Assembly: GCF_950023065.1 (NCBI RefSeq)
Contig: NC_088678.1
Coordinates: 6,686,580 to 6,750,579 of the forward strand
Origin: Planococcus citri
Lineage: Eukaryota > Arthropoda > Insecta > Hemiptera > Pseudococcidae
Direction of reading: 5' to 3'
DNA: 64,000 nt
The translations under genes were made by a program, and so were the position numbers. Position 1 is the stretch's first letter. The number at the start of each line of letters is the position of its first letter. The notes beneath the pieces are model-generated. The model was not told where the DNA came from. It saw only the letters and a list, made by a program, of their open reading frames with translations, and did no database searches. This document shows, piece by piece, positions 35,412 to 46,618 of this stretch.

Positions 35412-35947
35412 TGTTAGTTGAGCTTAAAGCTCTGAAAAATGATGATTTGTATTTTCGAAAATCGCCTATACTCGGCGCGAAGAAAAAATACTCGGAGATG
35501 AAATAAAAACGCATGAGCACACGACGACATCAGTATTACAACTGTTTTTCTATATTTTTTAAAAGTATAAGAAAATACCATATTTCTACATACGAGGGAG
35601 ACAAATTACCGCAAACCTCGCCCATTCCATCTCACCCTCGATTCTCACAGAGTGTAAAATGTACAGCAGGCGAGTGTCCGCTTAAAACCGATTAGTAGGA
35701 TGTAAACATGACGAGCACTTAACTGCAACGTATTATTGATACATTCCAGAAGTCTCAGGCTTGCATTTCGATTTTTTTTTTTTTTAAATAATGCACACAT
35801 ACAGACGTTGCGATCCCTTCCGTGGGAACCGCGTAAAATTACGTACATGAACTTTGAAATCTACCATAATAAATCTATTTTTAAATCCTAATATTCTAAA
35901 TCGTATTTCTAGTATTTTTTCTTAAAATAATGCATTACATATCAACA
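35412..35947 (-). repeat. 3' LTR of BEL element 1
   Basis: 536 bp, TGT...ACA ends, matching 41502-42036 almost base for base. The small plus-strand frames in both LTRs are not genes. Confidence 0.93.
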
Positions 35948-36131
35948 GATTCCCCCCGCTGAGACCGCAGGTCTCAGGAGAGAAAAAATGATAATTTTTA
36001 AACATCTTAAACATTTATTTCTAAACTACGTACACACAACGAAATTCAATTCAAATGCATAACCAAACCATCTTAAAAGTAATCTCTAAAATTAACCCCA
36101 AAAGTGTTGTTTTTTTTTTTTTTTTAATTAC

Positions 36132-39100
36132 CTATTTATCCTCAGGGAGAATTACTAAATTAGTAATATTTCGTGAACGAATTTGTCCATCAAACTCCAC
36201 ATCTACCACACGAACTAATCCTTCCTTGTCAGGATACACTTTTCTTACAATTCCTAATGGCCATTTAAAGGGTTTTGGTTGATTGTTTTTAACAAAAACC
36301 AGCTGACCAACCTTAACATTTGGAACTCGATTTTTCCACTTATAACGTTGCTGCAATTGGTTCAAATAGTCCTTACTCCAAACAGACCAAAATCCTTTAA
36401 AGATATTTTGAATTAAAAGCAACCTACGACTCAAATTAACCTCTTCAGAATCAATAGCAGGTACTGACATAATATTACGACCAATCAAAAAATGGCTTGG
36501 AGTCAAGATCTCTGTACCCTGCTCTACACCTCCTTTGTAGCACAAAGGCCGCATATTTAGAACAGCTTCGATTTTTGCAAACAAGGTTCGAAATTCTTCT
36601 ATATTCAATGCATTTTCCTTTGTAACAGCCACCAAGTGCTTTTTGAAGCTTTTCACCGCAGCTTCCCAAATACCTCCTTGATGAGGCGAAGCAGGTGGTA
36701 TGAAACGCCATTCAAAATTTTCAGTAACAGAATAATCGAGCAACTTTTTCTCATCCAATTTGAGAAAATTTTTTGTACCAACGAAATTGGTACCATTGTC
36801 AGAATAAACGATTGCAGGCAAACCTCGACGAGAAACAAAAGTTTGAAAAGCTAATAAAAACTTTTCAGTTGATAAGCCTGACACAATTTCAATATGTACT
36901 GCCCTAACAGTGAGACAAACGAAAATTGCAGCATAAATCTGATTATATCGAGTAGATCTATGATCTGTGCATTTGCAAGTAAAGGGACCCGCAAAATCAA
37001 CACCAACATAAGTGAAAGGTGGAGCAACAGTGACTCGTTCCTTCGGAAGTTGTCCCATGAATTGTTGTGCTGTTGCTGCCTTCATTCGAGTGCATAAAAC
37101 ACAATTACGAATTATGAATTTTACCAAATTAGCTGTGCCACCTACTAACCACATTTTCCACGAGATAAACGAAGCGATAAATCTGCGATTTGCGTGATAG
37201 TATTTTTCATGAATATACTCACAATACAATTTAGCCAGATGGCTTTTGGAGGAAAGGAGTATAGGGTGTTTAGACTGATCGGCTAGTGACGACTTATTTA
37301 GGCGACCACCTACACGCAAAACACCATCTTTATCTAGGTAAGGATCAAGGGAAAGTAAGGCACTTTTATTTTTCAACGGAAGGTTAATTTTTAGGCGTTC
37401 AATATCCTTGAAAAAGTGAATACTTTGGACAAAACAAACAACAATTTTTTCACTCTTCTCCACTTCCTCTTTCGACAATGTAGGCGACTCATTGATTGGC
37501 TCCAAATTACGAATTCTAGCTCTAAAATTTCTAATTTTTCTGCAAATGAGCGCAATGGCGCGAATCAACCTAAGGTAGGACGAAGATCGTGAAGTAAAAT
37601 CATCTACAACACCAACACAAAATGCCACCTTAACTTTACGACGTTCTAGAGCTAGATGCGTGTCTAAATTTGGGATAGGATGAAAGGAACGATAATTCTC
37701 GTGGTATAAAAACTCAGGTCCATCAAACCATCTCGTTTTCCCAACAAATTCTTCCACTTTCAATCCTCGAGTTGCATCATCAGCAGGGTTTTCATTGCTC
37801 CTTACATAGGTCCACTGACAAAAGGGAAAAACATCCAAAATCGTTCGTACTCTATTAGAAACGAACGTTTTCCACTCATCAGGTGGTTTACTAAGCCAAC
37901 AAAGCACCACAGTCGAGTCAGAAAAATTAATGATATTTTGAAGAGGAATTTTCAAATTATTTGCGATTCGAGACACCAAATCAACAAGCAATTTAGCTGC
38001 TTGCAGCTCAAGCTTTGGAATTGTCAATTCCTTAACTGGCGCTACTCTCGTTTTGGATGAAATAAGACGACAAAAAATTTTACCTTTTTCGTTTTGAGCG
38101 CAAATATATACTGCCGCACAATAGGCTTTATCACTCGCATCACAAAAACCAACAATTGTGCATTCAAAAGCACCAAAAATATATCGAGGGATTTTCACAA
38201 AATTCAAGTCAGTCAAATCTTTAATATACGAAACGAATAAGGTGGCTGTTTCAGGACTGACTGGGTCATCCCAATCCTTTCCTTCAAGCCAAACCTCTTT
38301 CAAAAGCAGTTTACCACGTACTAAAACTGGTGAAACTAATCCTATTGGGTCAAAAGTGCGAGAAATTAACGACAAAATAATTCTTTTTGTAACGATAGTT
38401 TGAGAATCTAAATCCTCAATTTTAACTTTGACTGAGTAGTCATCCTCCTCTGGCCTCCAAATTAAACCAAGAACAGGAACAGAACACAAACTTTCAGTCA
38501 TAGTTTTAGAACCACTAGCTGCATGCAGCTTCAAATCAATATTATTTAATAATTCCTTTGAATTTGACGAATATTTCCTCAAAAGGAAACCAAATTTTTC
38601 CAGAGCAAGGTGCAAACCTCTCTGAATTCTTATTGCTTCCTCGATTGTTTGAGCACCACCAGTAAAATCATCCATGAAAAAATTATTTCGAATCAAAAAT
38701 GCAAGAAAGGGGTCATAAGGTTCAACCATTCTAGCAATAATTTCCAAACACATGGTAGCAATAAACGAAGCAGGCCCTGTACCATAAGTGAGCGTATTCA
38801 ACTGAAACTGTTTAATTATCTCAAAGACTGAATCCCTCCAAAAAATCGACTGATATTTCCTATCCTCAATTGCAACCCAAATCATGCGGTACATTTTTGC
38901 AATATCGGCTGAGAATACATATTTATACCAACGCATGTTTATCAAAATATCATACAAATCTCTTTGAATTTTTGGACCAACCATTAGGGATTCATTCAAG
39001 GATGGAGTTCCGGCTGTGGCGTTGAAAACGACTCTCAAAGGAGTTGTCTCACTGCCTTCTCGGATAACTGCCCTATGAGGCAAAAAACAAGCATCAGGAT

Positions 39101-41330
39101 CATAATCGGGAATGAGTGACATGTGACCCATTTCCAAATACTCCTTCATGAAATCACTGTAAGAAATTTTTAATTTCTCACTCAACTTATTTTCCACTCT
39201 GCTCAAGGCCTTCAATGCAATCTTCCGATTATGAGCTATTTTACTTTTTTCCAACTTGAAAGGCAAACGAACACAAAACTTACCATCTTCCCCTATTTTG
39301 TAAGTTTCCTCAAAATGTTTCATACAACGATCAGCTTCAGAATCCTTGACCTTGGACACAATTTCTGCCTCTTCTATCTCCCAAAACTTTCTCAAATTTT
39401 CATCAATCGACTGTCGAGTAAAACCAACAAATTTTTCAGTTCCTTTCTGTAAAACTGTCCCTGAAACTATCCAACCAAATTGCGACAACCTCAAATCCAA
39501 AGTTCCTACTCTCAACGACTGATCTAAAATGCATTGGCCAAAATATTCAGCCCCAATAATCATGTCAATATTACTAATTGAAATATTGCGATTGAGGTAG
39601 GCGGGATCGGCTAAGGGAACATTACGTAAGGCATTTAAAACGTCTTTTGAAAATTCAGCATTGACTGTGTATTTCATGGCAGAGGCTGGAACGATATCCG
39701 CCTGCACCTCTAAACGAAATCTGTCCTTTTTAGACGAAACAATTAAATCGACACTCGACGATGTTTTTGTGCATGAAGCACCGACACGTCTTATAGATGA
39801 AACGATCGACGACCTTTTTGTAGGCAGGTTAAATTTCTTTACTGCCGCATCGGAAATAAAGGTAGCCTGTGAACAACTATCCAGCAAAACACGAAGCGTG
39901 CCAACGACATTACCACACACAAATCTCACAATAGCAGATGGCAACAAAACTGTTTTTTCCACATTTTTCTCTGTTGCCACGACACACGATAAAGATTCTT
40001 TCTCTGAAGCAGTAGCCTCGGACGATTTAGGCACTACAGGTTGTACAATGACTTTTGCATCTACTGATTTCTCCTTACTTTTTGGCCCATTTTGGGCACT
40101 TAAATTACTGCCAAAATGTAACAAGTAATTATGCGGATCTCCACACTGACAACGAAATTTTTGACTTTTGCAATTAGGAGACAAATGGCCATAGCTCAAA
40201 CAAATCACGCATAGCGCTTTACTCTTACAAAAAAGTTGCCTCTCTTTAGGAGACATACTCAAAAACTCAGTACACGTATATATCGCATGCTCTCCATTAC
40301 ATTTCTTACAAGCAGGCTTTTTATTTGTAATAGCCACGAATGTTGATTTTTTATCCTTTTTAATCAAATTGCTACTAATCTTTCTCTCCTCAGTACGTTC
40401 ATCTACAACATGAGCTCTACTTTGAAGAAATTTATCAAGATCTTTGAATTTTGGATAAAATTCCATATTTGTGTAAAAATTCTCCCAATCACGTTTTGTA
40501 TTATCATCTAACTTCGAACGAATGAGAAATGCTAAAAACCTCGAAAATGTTGGATTTACCTCCTCGCCAATGGAAGTCAATCCTCGAATTACGCTATTAG
40601 TCGTATCTAAGAGATTTTGGATTCCATTTTCGTTTTTGATCGTTTCTAGGCTCACCAATTTTTTAAAGAAAGCACCAAGCACTGACCTCGGCTTACTAAA
40701 CCTATAAATTACATGAGACCAAGCCTCAGCATACCCATCTCTAGAGATTTCGTAATGATCAACAATATTAGAAGCTTTCCCTACTAAACACTTTTTTAAA
40801 AAATATAGCTTACAGGTAGGACTGTAGTCGGCATTCTCATGAACTAAATTCTCGAACATTGATCTCCATTCCTGGAATTTGGTCGCGTCTCCATCAAAAG
40901 TAGGGGGTTCAATTTCTTTCATTATTGGCGCGTACCTGAAGCCGCTTGACGATCCATTTCCTGAACTACTGCTACTGTTACTATTGATAATTGATTCCTC
41001 AGAACGATTTTTATCCAAACCAGCTTTGATCCACGCAATTTTTGATTTGACATCGACTTCAAGCTCGGTGGCCACATCCATGTCAACGAAATATTCTTCT
41101 CTCATTTTCTTATCCTCGTCATCATCGGTTTTCAGCTTTACAATGATTTCCTCGGATAGGCTTTGGAATCTGGCATTTTCTGCTTCAATTTTTTGCACAA
41201 TGGCTTCAAGTTTCACTAAACTTTCGAACGACGGTTCTGTTTTTTCGATATGAGCAACGACTTGATTTTTGTAACGCATCAAATTTTCATATTGGAACAA
41301 TCGCTTCTTCTTTTGAGTTTCGGTCGCCAT
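36132..41330 (-). CDS. BEL/Pao Gag-Pol polyprotein (intact)
   Basis: A single 1732-residue frame from ATG at 41330 to TAG at 36132. Domains in order, approximate residues: coiled N-terminus; DUF1759-type Gag (140-300, PTFDGDATKFQEW); CCHC-like knuckles (340-405, CKKCNGEHAIYTC, CVICLSYGHLSPNC); retropepsin-like protease with LLDSCSQATFIS (about 485); reverse transcriptase (770-900, LRVVFNATAG, FFMDDF in place of YVDD); Peptidase_A17-type region and RNase H (about 1065, GFCDAS; SDSTVVLCWL); integrase with HHCC zinc binding (about 1375-1420) and catalytic core (YVGVDFAGPF about 1447, SDNGTNF about 1510, GIWEAAVKS); and the C-terminal DUF5641-type region (RYKWKNR, VGQLVFVK). All these are typical of BEL/Pao. 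No frameshift or internal stop, so it is probably a young copy. Confidence 0.95.
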   Translation of the reverse strand: MATETQKKKRLFQYENLMRYKNQVVAHIEKTEPSFESLVKLEAIVQKIEAENARFQSLSEEIIVKLKTDDDEDKKMREEYFVDMDVATELEVDVKSKIAWIKAGLDKNRSEESIINSNSSSSSGNGSSSGFRYAPIMKEIEPPTFDGDATKFQEWRSMFENLVHENADYSPTCKLYFLKKCLVGKASNIVDHYEISRDGYAEAWSHVIYRFSKPRSVLGAFFKKLVSLETIKNENGIQNLLDTTNSVIRGLTSIGEEVNPTFSRFLAFLIRSKLDDNTKRDWENFYTNMEFYPKFKDLDKFLQSRAHVVDERTEERKISSNLIKKDKKSTFVAITNKKPACKKCNGEHAIYTCTEFLSMSPKERQLFCKSKALCVICLSYGHLSPNCKSQKFRCQCGDPHNYLLHFGSNLSAQNGPKSKEKSVDAKVIVQPVVPKSSEATASEKESLSCVVATEKNVEKTVLLPSAIVRFVCGNVVGTLRVLLDSCSQATFISDAAVKKFNLPTKRSSIVSSIRRVGASCTKTSSSVDLIVSSKKDRFRLEVQADIVPASAMKYTVNAEFSKDVLNALRNVPLADPAYLNRNISISNIDMIIGAEYFGQCILDQSLRVGTLDLRLSQFGWIVSGTVLQKGTEKFVGFTRQSIDENLRKFWEIEEAEIVSKVKDSEADRCMKHFEETYKIGEDGKFCVRLPFKLEKSKIAHNRKIALKALSRVENKLSEKLKISYSDFMKEYLEMGHMSLIPDYDPDACFLPHRAVIREGSETTPLRVVFNATAGTPSLNESLMVGPKIQRDLYDILINMRWYKYVFSADIAKMYRMIWVAIEDRKYQSIFWRDSVFEIIKQFQLNTLTYGTGPASFIATMCLEIIARMVEPYDPFLAFLIRNNFFMDDFTGGAQTIEEAIRIQRGLHLALEKFGFLLRKYSSNSKELLNNIDLKLHAASGSKTMTESLCSVPVLGLIWRPEEDDYSVKVKIEDLDSQTIVTKRIILSLISRTFDPIGLVSPVLVRGKLLLKEVWLEGKDWDDPVSPETATLFVSYIKDLTDLNFVKIPRYIFGAFECTIVGFCDASDKAYCAAVYICAQNEKGKIFCRLISSKTRVAPVKELTIPKLELQAAKLLVDLVSRIANNLKIPLQNIINFSDSTVVLCWLSKPPDEWKTFVSNRVRTILDVFPFCQWTYVRSNENPADDATRGLKVEEFVGKTRWFDGPEFLYHENYRSFHPIPNLDTHLALERRKVKVAFCVGVVDDFTSRSSSYLRLIRAIALICRKIRNFRARIRNLEPINESPTLSKEEVEKSEKIVVCFVQSIHFFKDIERLKINLPLKNKSALLSLDPYLDKDGVLRVGGRLNKSSLADQSKHPILLSSKSHLAKLYCEYIHEKYYHANRRFIASFISWKMWLVGGTANLVKFIIRNCVLCTRMKAATAQQFMGQLPKERVTVAPPFTYVGVDFAGPFTCKCTDHRSTRYNQIYAAIFVCLTVRAVHIEIVSGLSTEKFLLAFQTFVSRRGLPAIVYSDNGTNFVGTKNFLKLDEKKLLDYSVTENFEWRFIPPASPHQGGIWEAAVKSFKKHLVAVTKENALNIEEFRTLFAKIEAVLNMRPLCYKGGVEQGTEILTPSHFLIGRNIMSVPAIDSEEVNLSRRLLLIQNIFKGFWSVWSKDYLNQLQQRYKWKNRVPNVKVGQLVFVKNNQPKPFKWPLGIVRKVYPDKEGLVRVVDVEFDGQIRSRNITNLVILPEDK

Positions 41331-41501
41331 TTCGAATTTTTTTTTTCAATTTTTTAAACGAATTTTTATAATGACGAACGAACTATCGAATGCAAAAATT
41401 GGTACTTTTTTGCGGACTACATACGAACACGAAAATTGATTATTATTTTACTCGAAAACGACACGGTTCGCACAGTATCCGGCTCCTTCGGAGGACCATA
41501 A

Positions 41502-42036
41502 TGTTAGTTGAGCTTAAAGCTCTGAAAAATGATGATTTGTATTTTCGAAAATCGCCTATACTCGGCGCGAAGAAAAAATACTCGGAGATGAAATAAAAAC
41601 GCATGAGCACACGACGACATCAGTATTACAACTGTTTTTCTATATTTTTTAAAAGTATAAGAAAATACCATATTTCTACATACGAGGGAGACAAATTACC
41701 ACAAACCTCGCCCATTCCATCTCACCCTCGATTCTCACAGAGTGTAAAATGTACAGCAGGCGAGTGTCCGCTTAAAACCAATTAGTAGGATGTAAACATG
41801 ACGAGCACTTAACTGCAACGTATTATTGATACATTCCAGAAGTCTCAGGCTTGCATTTCGATTTTTTTTTTTTTAAATAATGCACACATACAGACGTTGC
41901 GATCCCTTCCGTGGGAACCGCGTAAAATTACGTACATGAACTTTGAAATCTACCATAATAAATCTATTTTTAAATCCTAATATTCTAAATCGTATTTCTA
42001 GTATTTTTTCTTAAAATAATGCATTACATATCAACA
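41502..42036 (-). repeat. 5' LTR of BEL element 1
   Basis: 535 bp, the transcription-driving LTR if the element is active on the minus strand. It is followed at once by the TGACC target duplication. Confidence 0.93.
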
Positions 42037-42041
42037 TGACC

Positions 42042-42481
42042 CAAGAAATTAATTTTTGGAAACCTGATCACGACAACAAAAGTAAAAACAAATGGTAAAT
42101 GAACAATTCAAATTTATTATTTTGATACAATATCTTCTAACCCTCAGGTAAAGCAAACAAAAGAAGGTAGCCTATGAATAAACAATGCAACCCAATTTAT
42201 TAGTTCCGTTAATATAATTTTGTATTATCGGTGATTGGAGATACTATCCCTAAGCGGGTATAGTTCTCTGACATTTTGGTGTGTCAAAAATTGACAATTC
42301 GATCTATATCTGGGATAGAAAAATGCAGCTGTCTAAACAAAAGTGTCAAAGTGTATTGGGTACCACCGTAGTTGTCCTTTAATCAAGTACTGCTTGAAAC
42401 CTACTTTAATCAACTTATTATACTGAATACATCGATACACAGTTTCTCCATTTATAGGCTTTGTGTAGAAGTATTTGCTAA
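42042..42481. other. Spacer, no gene seen
   Basis: AT-rich. Nothing supported. Confidence 0.35.
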
Positions 42482-42705
42482 CTATGGTCCCCCTGGATTC
42501 ACAACTGTCGTTATTTCAATGTAATTTGTTTTTTCTGGCATATCATCCCATTGAATAACGCTGATTACAGGTGGCGGTGTTGATGCTGGCAAATAAGCAT
42601 TGTAGAATTCTATCCCAGATTTATTTTTCCACTTTATCATGTGTTTTTTAATAAAACTGTCATATTCATATGGTGTAATGTCCTCCACTTCCGAACCAAC
42701 AGCAA
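42482..42705 (-). CDS. Candidate terminal exon, unknown protein
   Basis: Open on the minus strand from a plausible acceptor (TTTACCACAG before 42705) to TAG at 42482. It encodes about 74 residues including GSEVEDITPYEYDSFIKKHM and a proline-rich ISVIQWDDMPEKTNYIEI stretch. I do not recognise it. The block PPPVISVIQ resembles PATPAISVIQ in the gag-like remnant at 44505-44860, which may mean a common origin. Donor exons upstream are not established. Confidence 0.35.
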
Positions 42706-42823
42706 CTGTGGTAAATATTATGTGTATCATTATCGTTGCAATTATGATTACTCAGATCATCATGTCCCAAAGCAAATCAAAAATTTCATTAGTACCTGTA
42801 CTGTTTACATACAAAAAAAGATG

Positions 42824-42905
42824 TAGGTAGCTGAAGTTATCCACACCCACAATAAAATGCACACCACTGATATATGCACACTGGCACAGTCCAGCCACAC
42901 TATAA
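42824..42905. repeat. Diverged end of the MULE-like MITE family
   Basis: GTAGGTAGCTGAAGTTATCC, then CACACCCACA, AAATGCACAC, a CAG-rich stretch and CACTATAAAA, follows the same order as the left terminus of the element at 11984 (GTAGCTGAAGTTACCC, CACATCCACA, AAATGCACAC, CACTATGAAA). The opposite end was not found. Confidence 0.55.
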
Positions 42906-43346
42906 AACACCAAAAATATTTCCAGGGTTAAGTACCTATTTTTGACAGAAAATGACATTTAAAATTGTTCCATTATTTATGTATTATTATATTCTATTCA
43001 AATAAATATGCTGCGCTATTGCAATGATAAAAAAATTACAAAAAAATTATATAAAATTTAAAAATATAAGCATCAAAACATTATACTAACATACACACAC
43101 AGATAATTGATAATGTCACTGATACCAGTGACATCATATCGCACCTTGGGAGTAATAAGGTTAAATCTGAAAAAAATCAATTTTGACATTTTTGCATTTT
43201 TTAAATTGTATTGTTGTCTGTGGTAATTGAGTACTTATAATCTGTTTTGGTTTAACAGATGAACAGCTCCATCAGTGCTGAGTTGGAATCTCCCACTACA
43301 AAGTTTTGTGATGTACCTATCCACAAATTAAGGAATCTCATTAAAG

Positions 43347-43784
43347 ATGGATATGTATTTTCCATTGTTCGGAGAAGTCCTTGAAAGACTCGTTATTGTT
43401 TTGACGACAATTAATTATTTTCTTTATCATATCATGACTCGATACCTTAGTGAGATAAGATTGCAAAAATGTTTTAATAGATTCGGAATTTTCTTTGACC
43501 TCGCGTTCTTTGTAATCTTGTTTGGCCCGACGAACAATGAGTGTGGAAATAGCGATAATTAAAGCGGTATGGTATTCAAGCGGAGTAGTGTTAAGTGCGA
43601 GACAGGCTTGTGAGTAGAAGGTTTCTGCATCTTCGGCATTACCATCAAACTCGAATAAAGAAATCATTCTCATGCCTTTAGTGACGATGAGATCTTCGAG
43701 CTGATAAGCTTCGAGAGGAGACATACCCGCAGTACTAATGACTGGGGCTGACGTGGAAGAAGGAGTTTCATTAGTTTTAGTCAT
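43347..43784 (-). pseudogene. Ty3/gypsy-type Gag fragment
   Basis: The minus-strand frame from ATG at 43784 reads about 146 residues. It has a low-complexity start, then LFEFDGNAEDAETFYSQACL and an FLQSYL...NNNESFKDFSEQW pattern typical of gypsy/errantivirus-like Gag capsid regions. The frame stops at 43347 and no protease, RT or integrase follows, so the element is truncated. The upstream DNA (44082-44099) has a serine tRNA-type primer site. Confidence 0.65.
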
Positions 43785-44081
43785 AATGAATAATAAAAGA
43801 TAAACTTGATAGATTTCAAAATGTAGAAAGAAACTTGATGGATTGCAAATAATCTTGATGGATTTCAATTGATTGGAATCTTTATGTTCCCTTGGATAGA
43901 CCAGGTGTTCCCTCAAGTGTGGACTGAAACCAAGTTTGAGTGGAAGTGATGGCAGAGATTCGTACGGACTGGAACCGAATAGAGTACAGGGCCCGAAAAA
44001 GTATTTAAAAGATTAAAAGATTGAAAAGATAGAAAGATCATCTGCGAGACAGAGGTAGACGTGTTGCCCAAACGAATGGCT

Positions 44082-44099
44082 GTCCTACCAACTGCGCCA
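44082..44099 (-). promoter_or_regulatory. tRNA-Ser-type primer-binding site
   Basis: On the minus strand TGGCGCAGTTGGTAGGAC resembles the complement of an insect tRNA-Ser 3' end (TGGCGCAGTCGGTAGGAT as remembered, two differences). This is the site used by several gypsy-group elements. It lies about 300 bp before the Gag start, as expected. Confidence 0.55.
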
Positions 44100-44100
44100 A

Positions 44101-44490
44101 TTTTTGTTACAACTTTAACAAAGATTGTATTTTTAAAAAGATTTATTTGTTCGGCTCCACATCGGAGTCCGAACCACACAAGTTAAAGTTACAACAAATG
44201 AATACAGACAAAACTGTATCTGATTAACATAGAATAACTCTAGAAGAAGTCTGCCTATACATGTGGAATACACGAGTATATATAGTATAAAGGTAGGGGA
44301 GTATATTAGTGATTATGAGAGGAAATATAGTATGAGAAACATAAACGGTTAAAGTAGAGACGTGTGCAATATTACGTCATTCTAATAATAAATATAACGT
44401 CATATAAGCGGGAGTCTTCGTGATACTTTGGGAAGACTTAGGAGAAATTTATGTCGTAGGAGAATCAGCGTAGCTGGGGCGATAACAGCA
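44101..44490 (-). repeat. Probable LTR of the truncated gypsy-type element
   Basis: The sequence between the primer site and the gag-like remnant contains a TATA-like CTATATATACTCG on the minus strand (about 44273-44285). No second LTR copy is in the window, so the exact ends are not fixed. Confidence 0.45.
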
Positions 44491-44504
44491 TGCGAAGACC
44501 ATCA

Positions 44505-44860
44505 TTATGGTTGCTGCAAGTACTTGATTTGTTCCATCAGTAGATTTAGATGAAGCTGGGTTGTGTCAGGGCTCCTCTGGATCACACTGATGGCAGGTGT
44601 TGCTGGTTTGTTCGGAATTGAATCGCTGTTGAAGTAATTCATCATTCTATCTGCGGTTTTGGCGAGTTTTTCAACCTTGTCTTCAGAGCCAGCCAAGAGG
44701 CCAAGACAAATTGAATTTGCTGAGGAAGTAATTCGAGGAACATTGGGCACAGGAATTCATCCTGCATTTTACCTGCAGATAATGCTCCTATCCATTCCGG
44801 AACTCTAATCTCACTAGGATTGATCCGAGTAATCGTTATTCTACTTGTGACATTTCTGTA
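44505..44860 (-). pseudogene. Gag-like remnant
   Basis: Two minus-strand frames together resemble a retroelement Gag C-terminal capsid region: one reads EFLCPMFLELLPQQIQFVLA, the next GSEDKVEKLAKTADRMMNYF and PATPAISVIQ, ending in a stop at 44505. The switch of frame lies near 44680-44700, so it is broken as it stands. The LP..IQ..LA and LA..ADRMM words are those of gypsy-type Gag. It could alternatively be an exon of a Gag-derived host gene; flanking exons are uncertain. Confidence 0.45.
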
Positions 44861-45155
44861 GACATATAATGAAAAAACATTAAAAGGTAATCATATGATA
44901 ATTAAACATTTTAGTTTAGTATCTTGTTGAAAGATCATAAAGTTGTAATTCTGTTCTTTCTAAATGATCTTAGGCTCTGTATTCTTTCAACGTTATGCTC
45001 ATAACATTTTTTTTTGTAACTACGTTTTTCATACCTGTCAAAAAAATTTCACATTTTTAAAATGTGGGTCTCAAAAAAAAAATATAAATAAGTAAAAAAA
45101 TTAAAAATTATGTACTCATTGTTATATTCCAAAGCTCCAGCCACTGTTTCTTCGT

Positions 45156-45338
45156 CTACCTCCGATTTTTCTTCATTACCCCAGATGTAACCGATAATTC
45201 ATCATCCTTTTCTGAGTACGTAGTCTGACATAATTGCAATGGAACAATATCATCCTCAGAAAAAGTATCCTCCATGGATATGTCATCTTTAATCATATAT
45301 AATGGAAATTTATTGTTAAAAAATAAGACATTTTTCAT
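45156..45338 (-). CDS. Candidate acidic exon, unknown
   Basis: An acidic stretch (IKDDISMEDTFSEDDIVPLQ, YSEKDDELSVTSG) is followed by a possible GTAATG donor. It was not recognised and may belong with the next two candidate exons or with retroelement debris. Confidence 0.25.
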   Translation of the reverse strand: MKNVLFFNNKFPLYMIKDDISMEDTFSEDDIVPLQLCQTTYSEKDDELSVTSGVMKKNRR

Positions 45339-45384
45339 ATTTAATTTTATTTAAAAAAGCTCACTTTATAAGCTCTGTACTTAC

Positions 45385-45486
45385 GCAGCCTCTGTTACTG
45401 CCTCATGTTGACCAATGTTCACATATTGTTTTTCCGCGCTTTCATACCCCCAATATCTGCAATAACGATTTGGGGTATCGTAATTC
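45385..45486 (-). CDS. Candidate exon with TPNRY motif
   Basis: The exon is bounded by a TTTTTTAG acceptor and a GTAAGT donor and encodes YDTPNRYCRYWGYESAEKQY followed by VNIGQHEAVTEA. The TPNRY core recurs in the exon at 46619-46675, which suggests duplicated exons of one unknown minus-strand gene. Confidence 0.35.
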
Positions 45487-45639
45487 CTAAAAAAATATTC
45501 GGTAATAAATAATCATACTACTTTAAAAAAAAACAAAACTGTGTAACAGTAATAATTACATGTACTGTGACATCTCTAAATTTAAAAAAGTAATATTACA
45601 TAAAATAATTATTTTCATGAATATACAGTGTGGTCCAGT

Positions 45640-45850
45640 AGCAAGGTATCAGTTCCTCGGAATTCCAGCTTTCAACGTTCAAAAGTTATTGGAGTTTAAT
45701 GTTGTAGCAACGCGCAACAATAGTAGGTCTACTTATCACAAAGATGTAAACAACAAGTAAAACATTACGTTCCCTCACTTTGTAGAACTTTCAACTGTAG
45801 TAACTTTTGAACGGCGAAAGCTAGAATTCCGAGGAAAAAATCAAAAGAAA
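45640..45850. repeat. Small inverted repeat
   Basis: CCTCGGAATTCCAGCTTTCAA (about 45655) and the complement of GGCGAAAGCTAGAATTCCGAGG (about 45815) form arms of about 40 bp, including CAAAAGTTA/TAACTTTTG, around a loop of about 100 bp. A looser third copy is near 45965-46010. Confidence 0.65.
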
Positions 45851-46618
45851 GCGTATAAAATGACGAATACTTTGCTATATAATAACACTTACGTGTTCGT
45901 TGAAAACATTGAGTAATTTCAATTCCAAGTATGGTTTTAGCTACGCATCTCTTGTTTCTATAGCTTTGAACTTGGATAACTTTTGAATGGTTAAAGCTGT
46001 AACTTTCAATGAACAATCATATTAAAGAGGATAAAATTTTGAATATTTTACAATGCTAATTCATTAATGGTTTCACTACAATTTCAGAGTGATTTTCATT
46101 TAAAGTCAAGGTATACACAAAAATCTAGGAGGGAAAACATTCGTTGAAACGTTCATAAGAACACAAAATTCATAAAACCTTATACCAATCAATAGAAAAT
46201 TTAAGCTCCTTCAATTTATGACGTCTTAAAAATTCATCAAAACATTTCTTTTTTGAGAAAAATGAAAAAACTACTGAATTTCATTTTCCCCTCCAAGTCC
46301 GAATGCCCAATTTAATTCTCATTCTACGTAATGCCATCCGATCATCACTGGAAGTATGGTTTGTCCAGTAAATGCGGAAAAACTAAAAGACAAAATTTTC
46401 GGAGGATGGTACCATGCTACTGGGTCACCCTGAACAACAACTTACTCAATCTTTTCTGTAGGCCTAATGCCTATGTGTTGCTTTGCCTTTAAGTACTGAG
46501 AAGGTAAATAATTCTTACACTACACCCCACAATTTACCTGAAAATAATTTTCGCCCTACCATGAGGCTACTCCCACATACTTGAACTTAGGGTATACCTG
46601 TTTAATTGCCACTTCTAC

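Larger units (their letters stand above)
35412..42036 (-). mobile_element. Complete BEL/Pao LTR retrotransposon (element 1)
   Basis: The two LTRs (35412-35947 and 41502-42036) begin TGTTAG and end CAACA, and differ at about three places (two substitutions and a T-run length). The 5-bp target duplication is TGACC (35407-35411 and 42037-42041). Read on the minus strand, the 5' LTR is the right one. A primer-binding-like TGGTCCTCCGAAGGAGCCGG lies 3 bp inside it (41479-41498), and a G-rich polypurine tract (AGCGGGGGGAA) lies beside the left LTR. One uninterrupted Gag-Pol frame fills the interior, so the element may be competent. Confidence 0.95.

Noticed and set aside
35513..35695. 60-residue frame, also at 41603-41785
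   Set aside because: It is inside the LTRs of BEL element 1, duplicated with them, and has no known domain.
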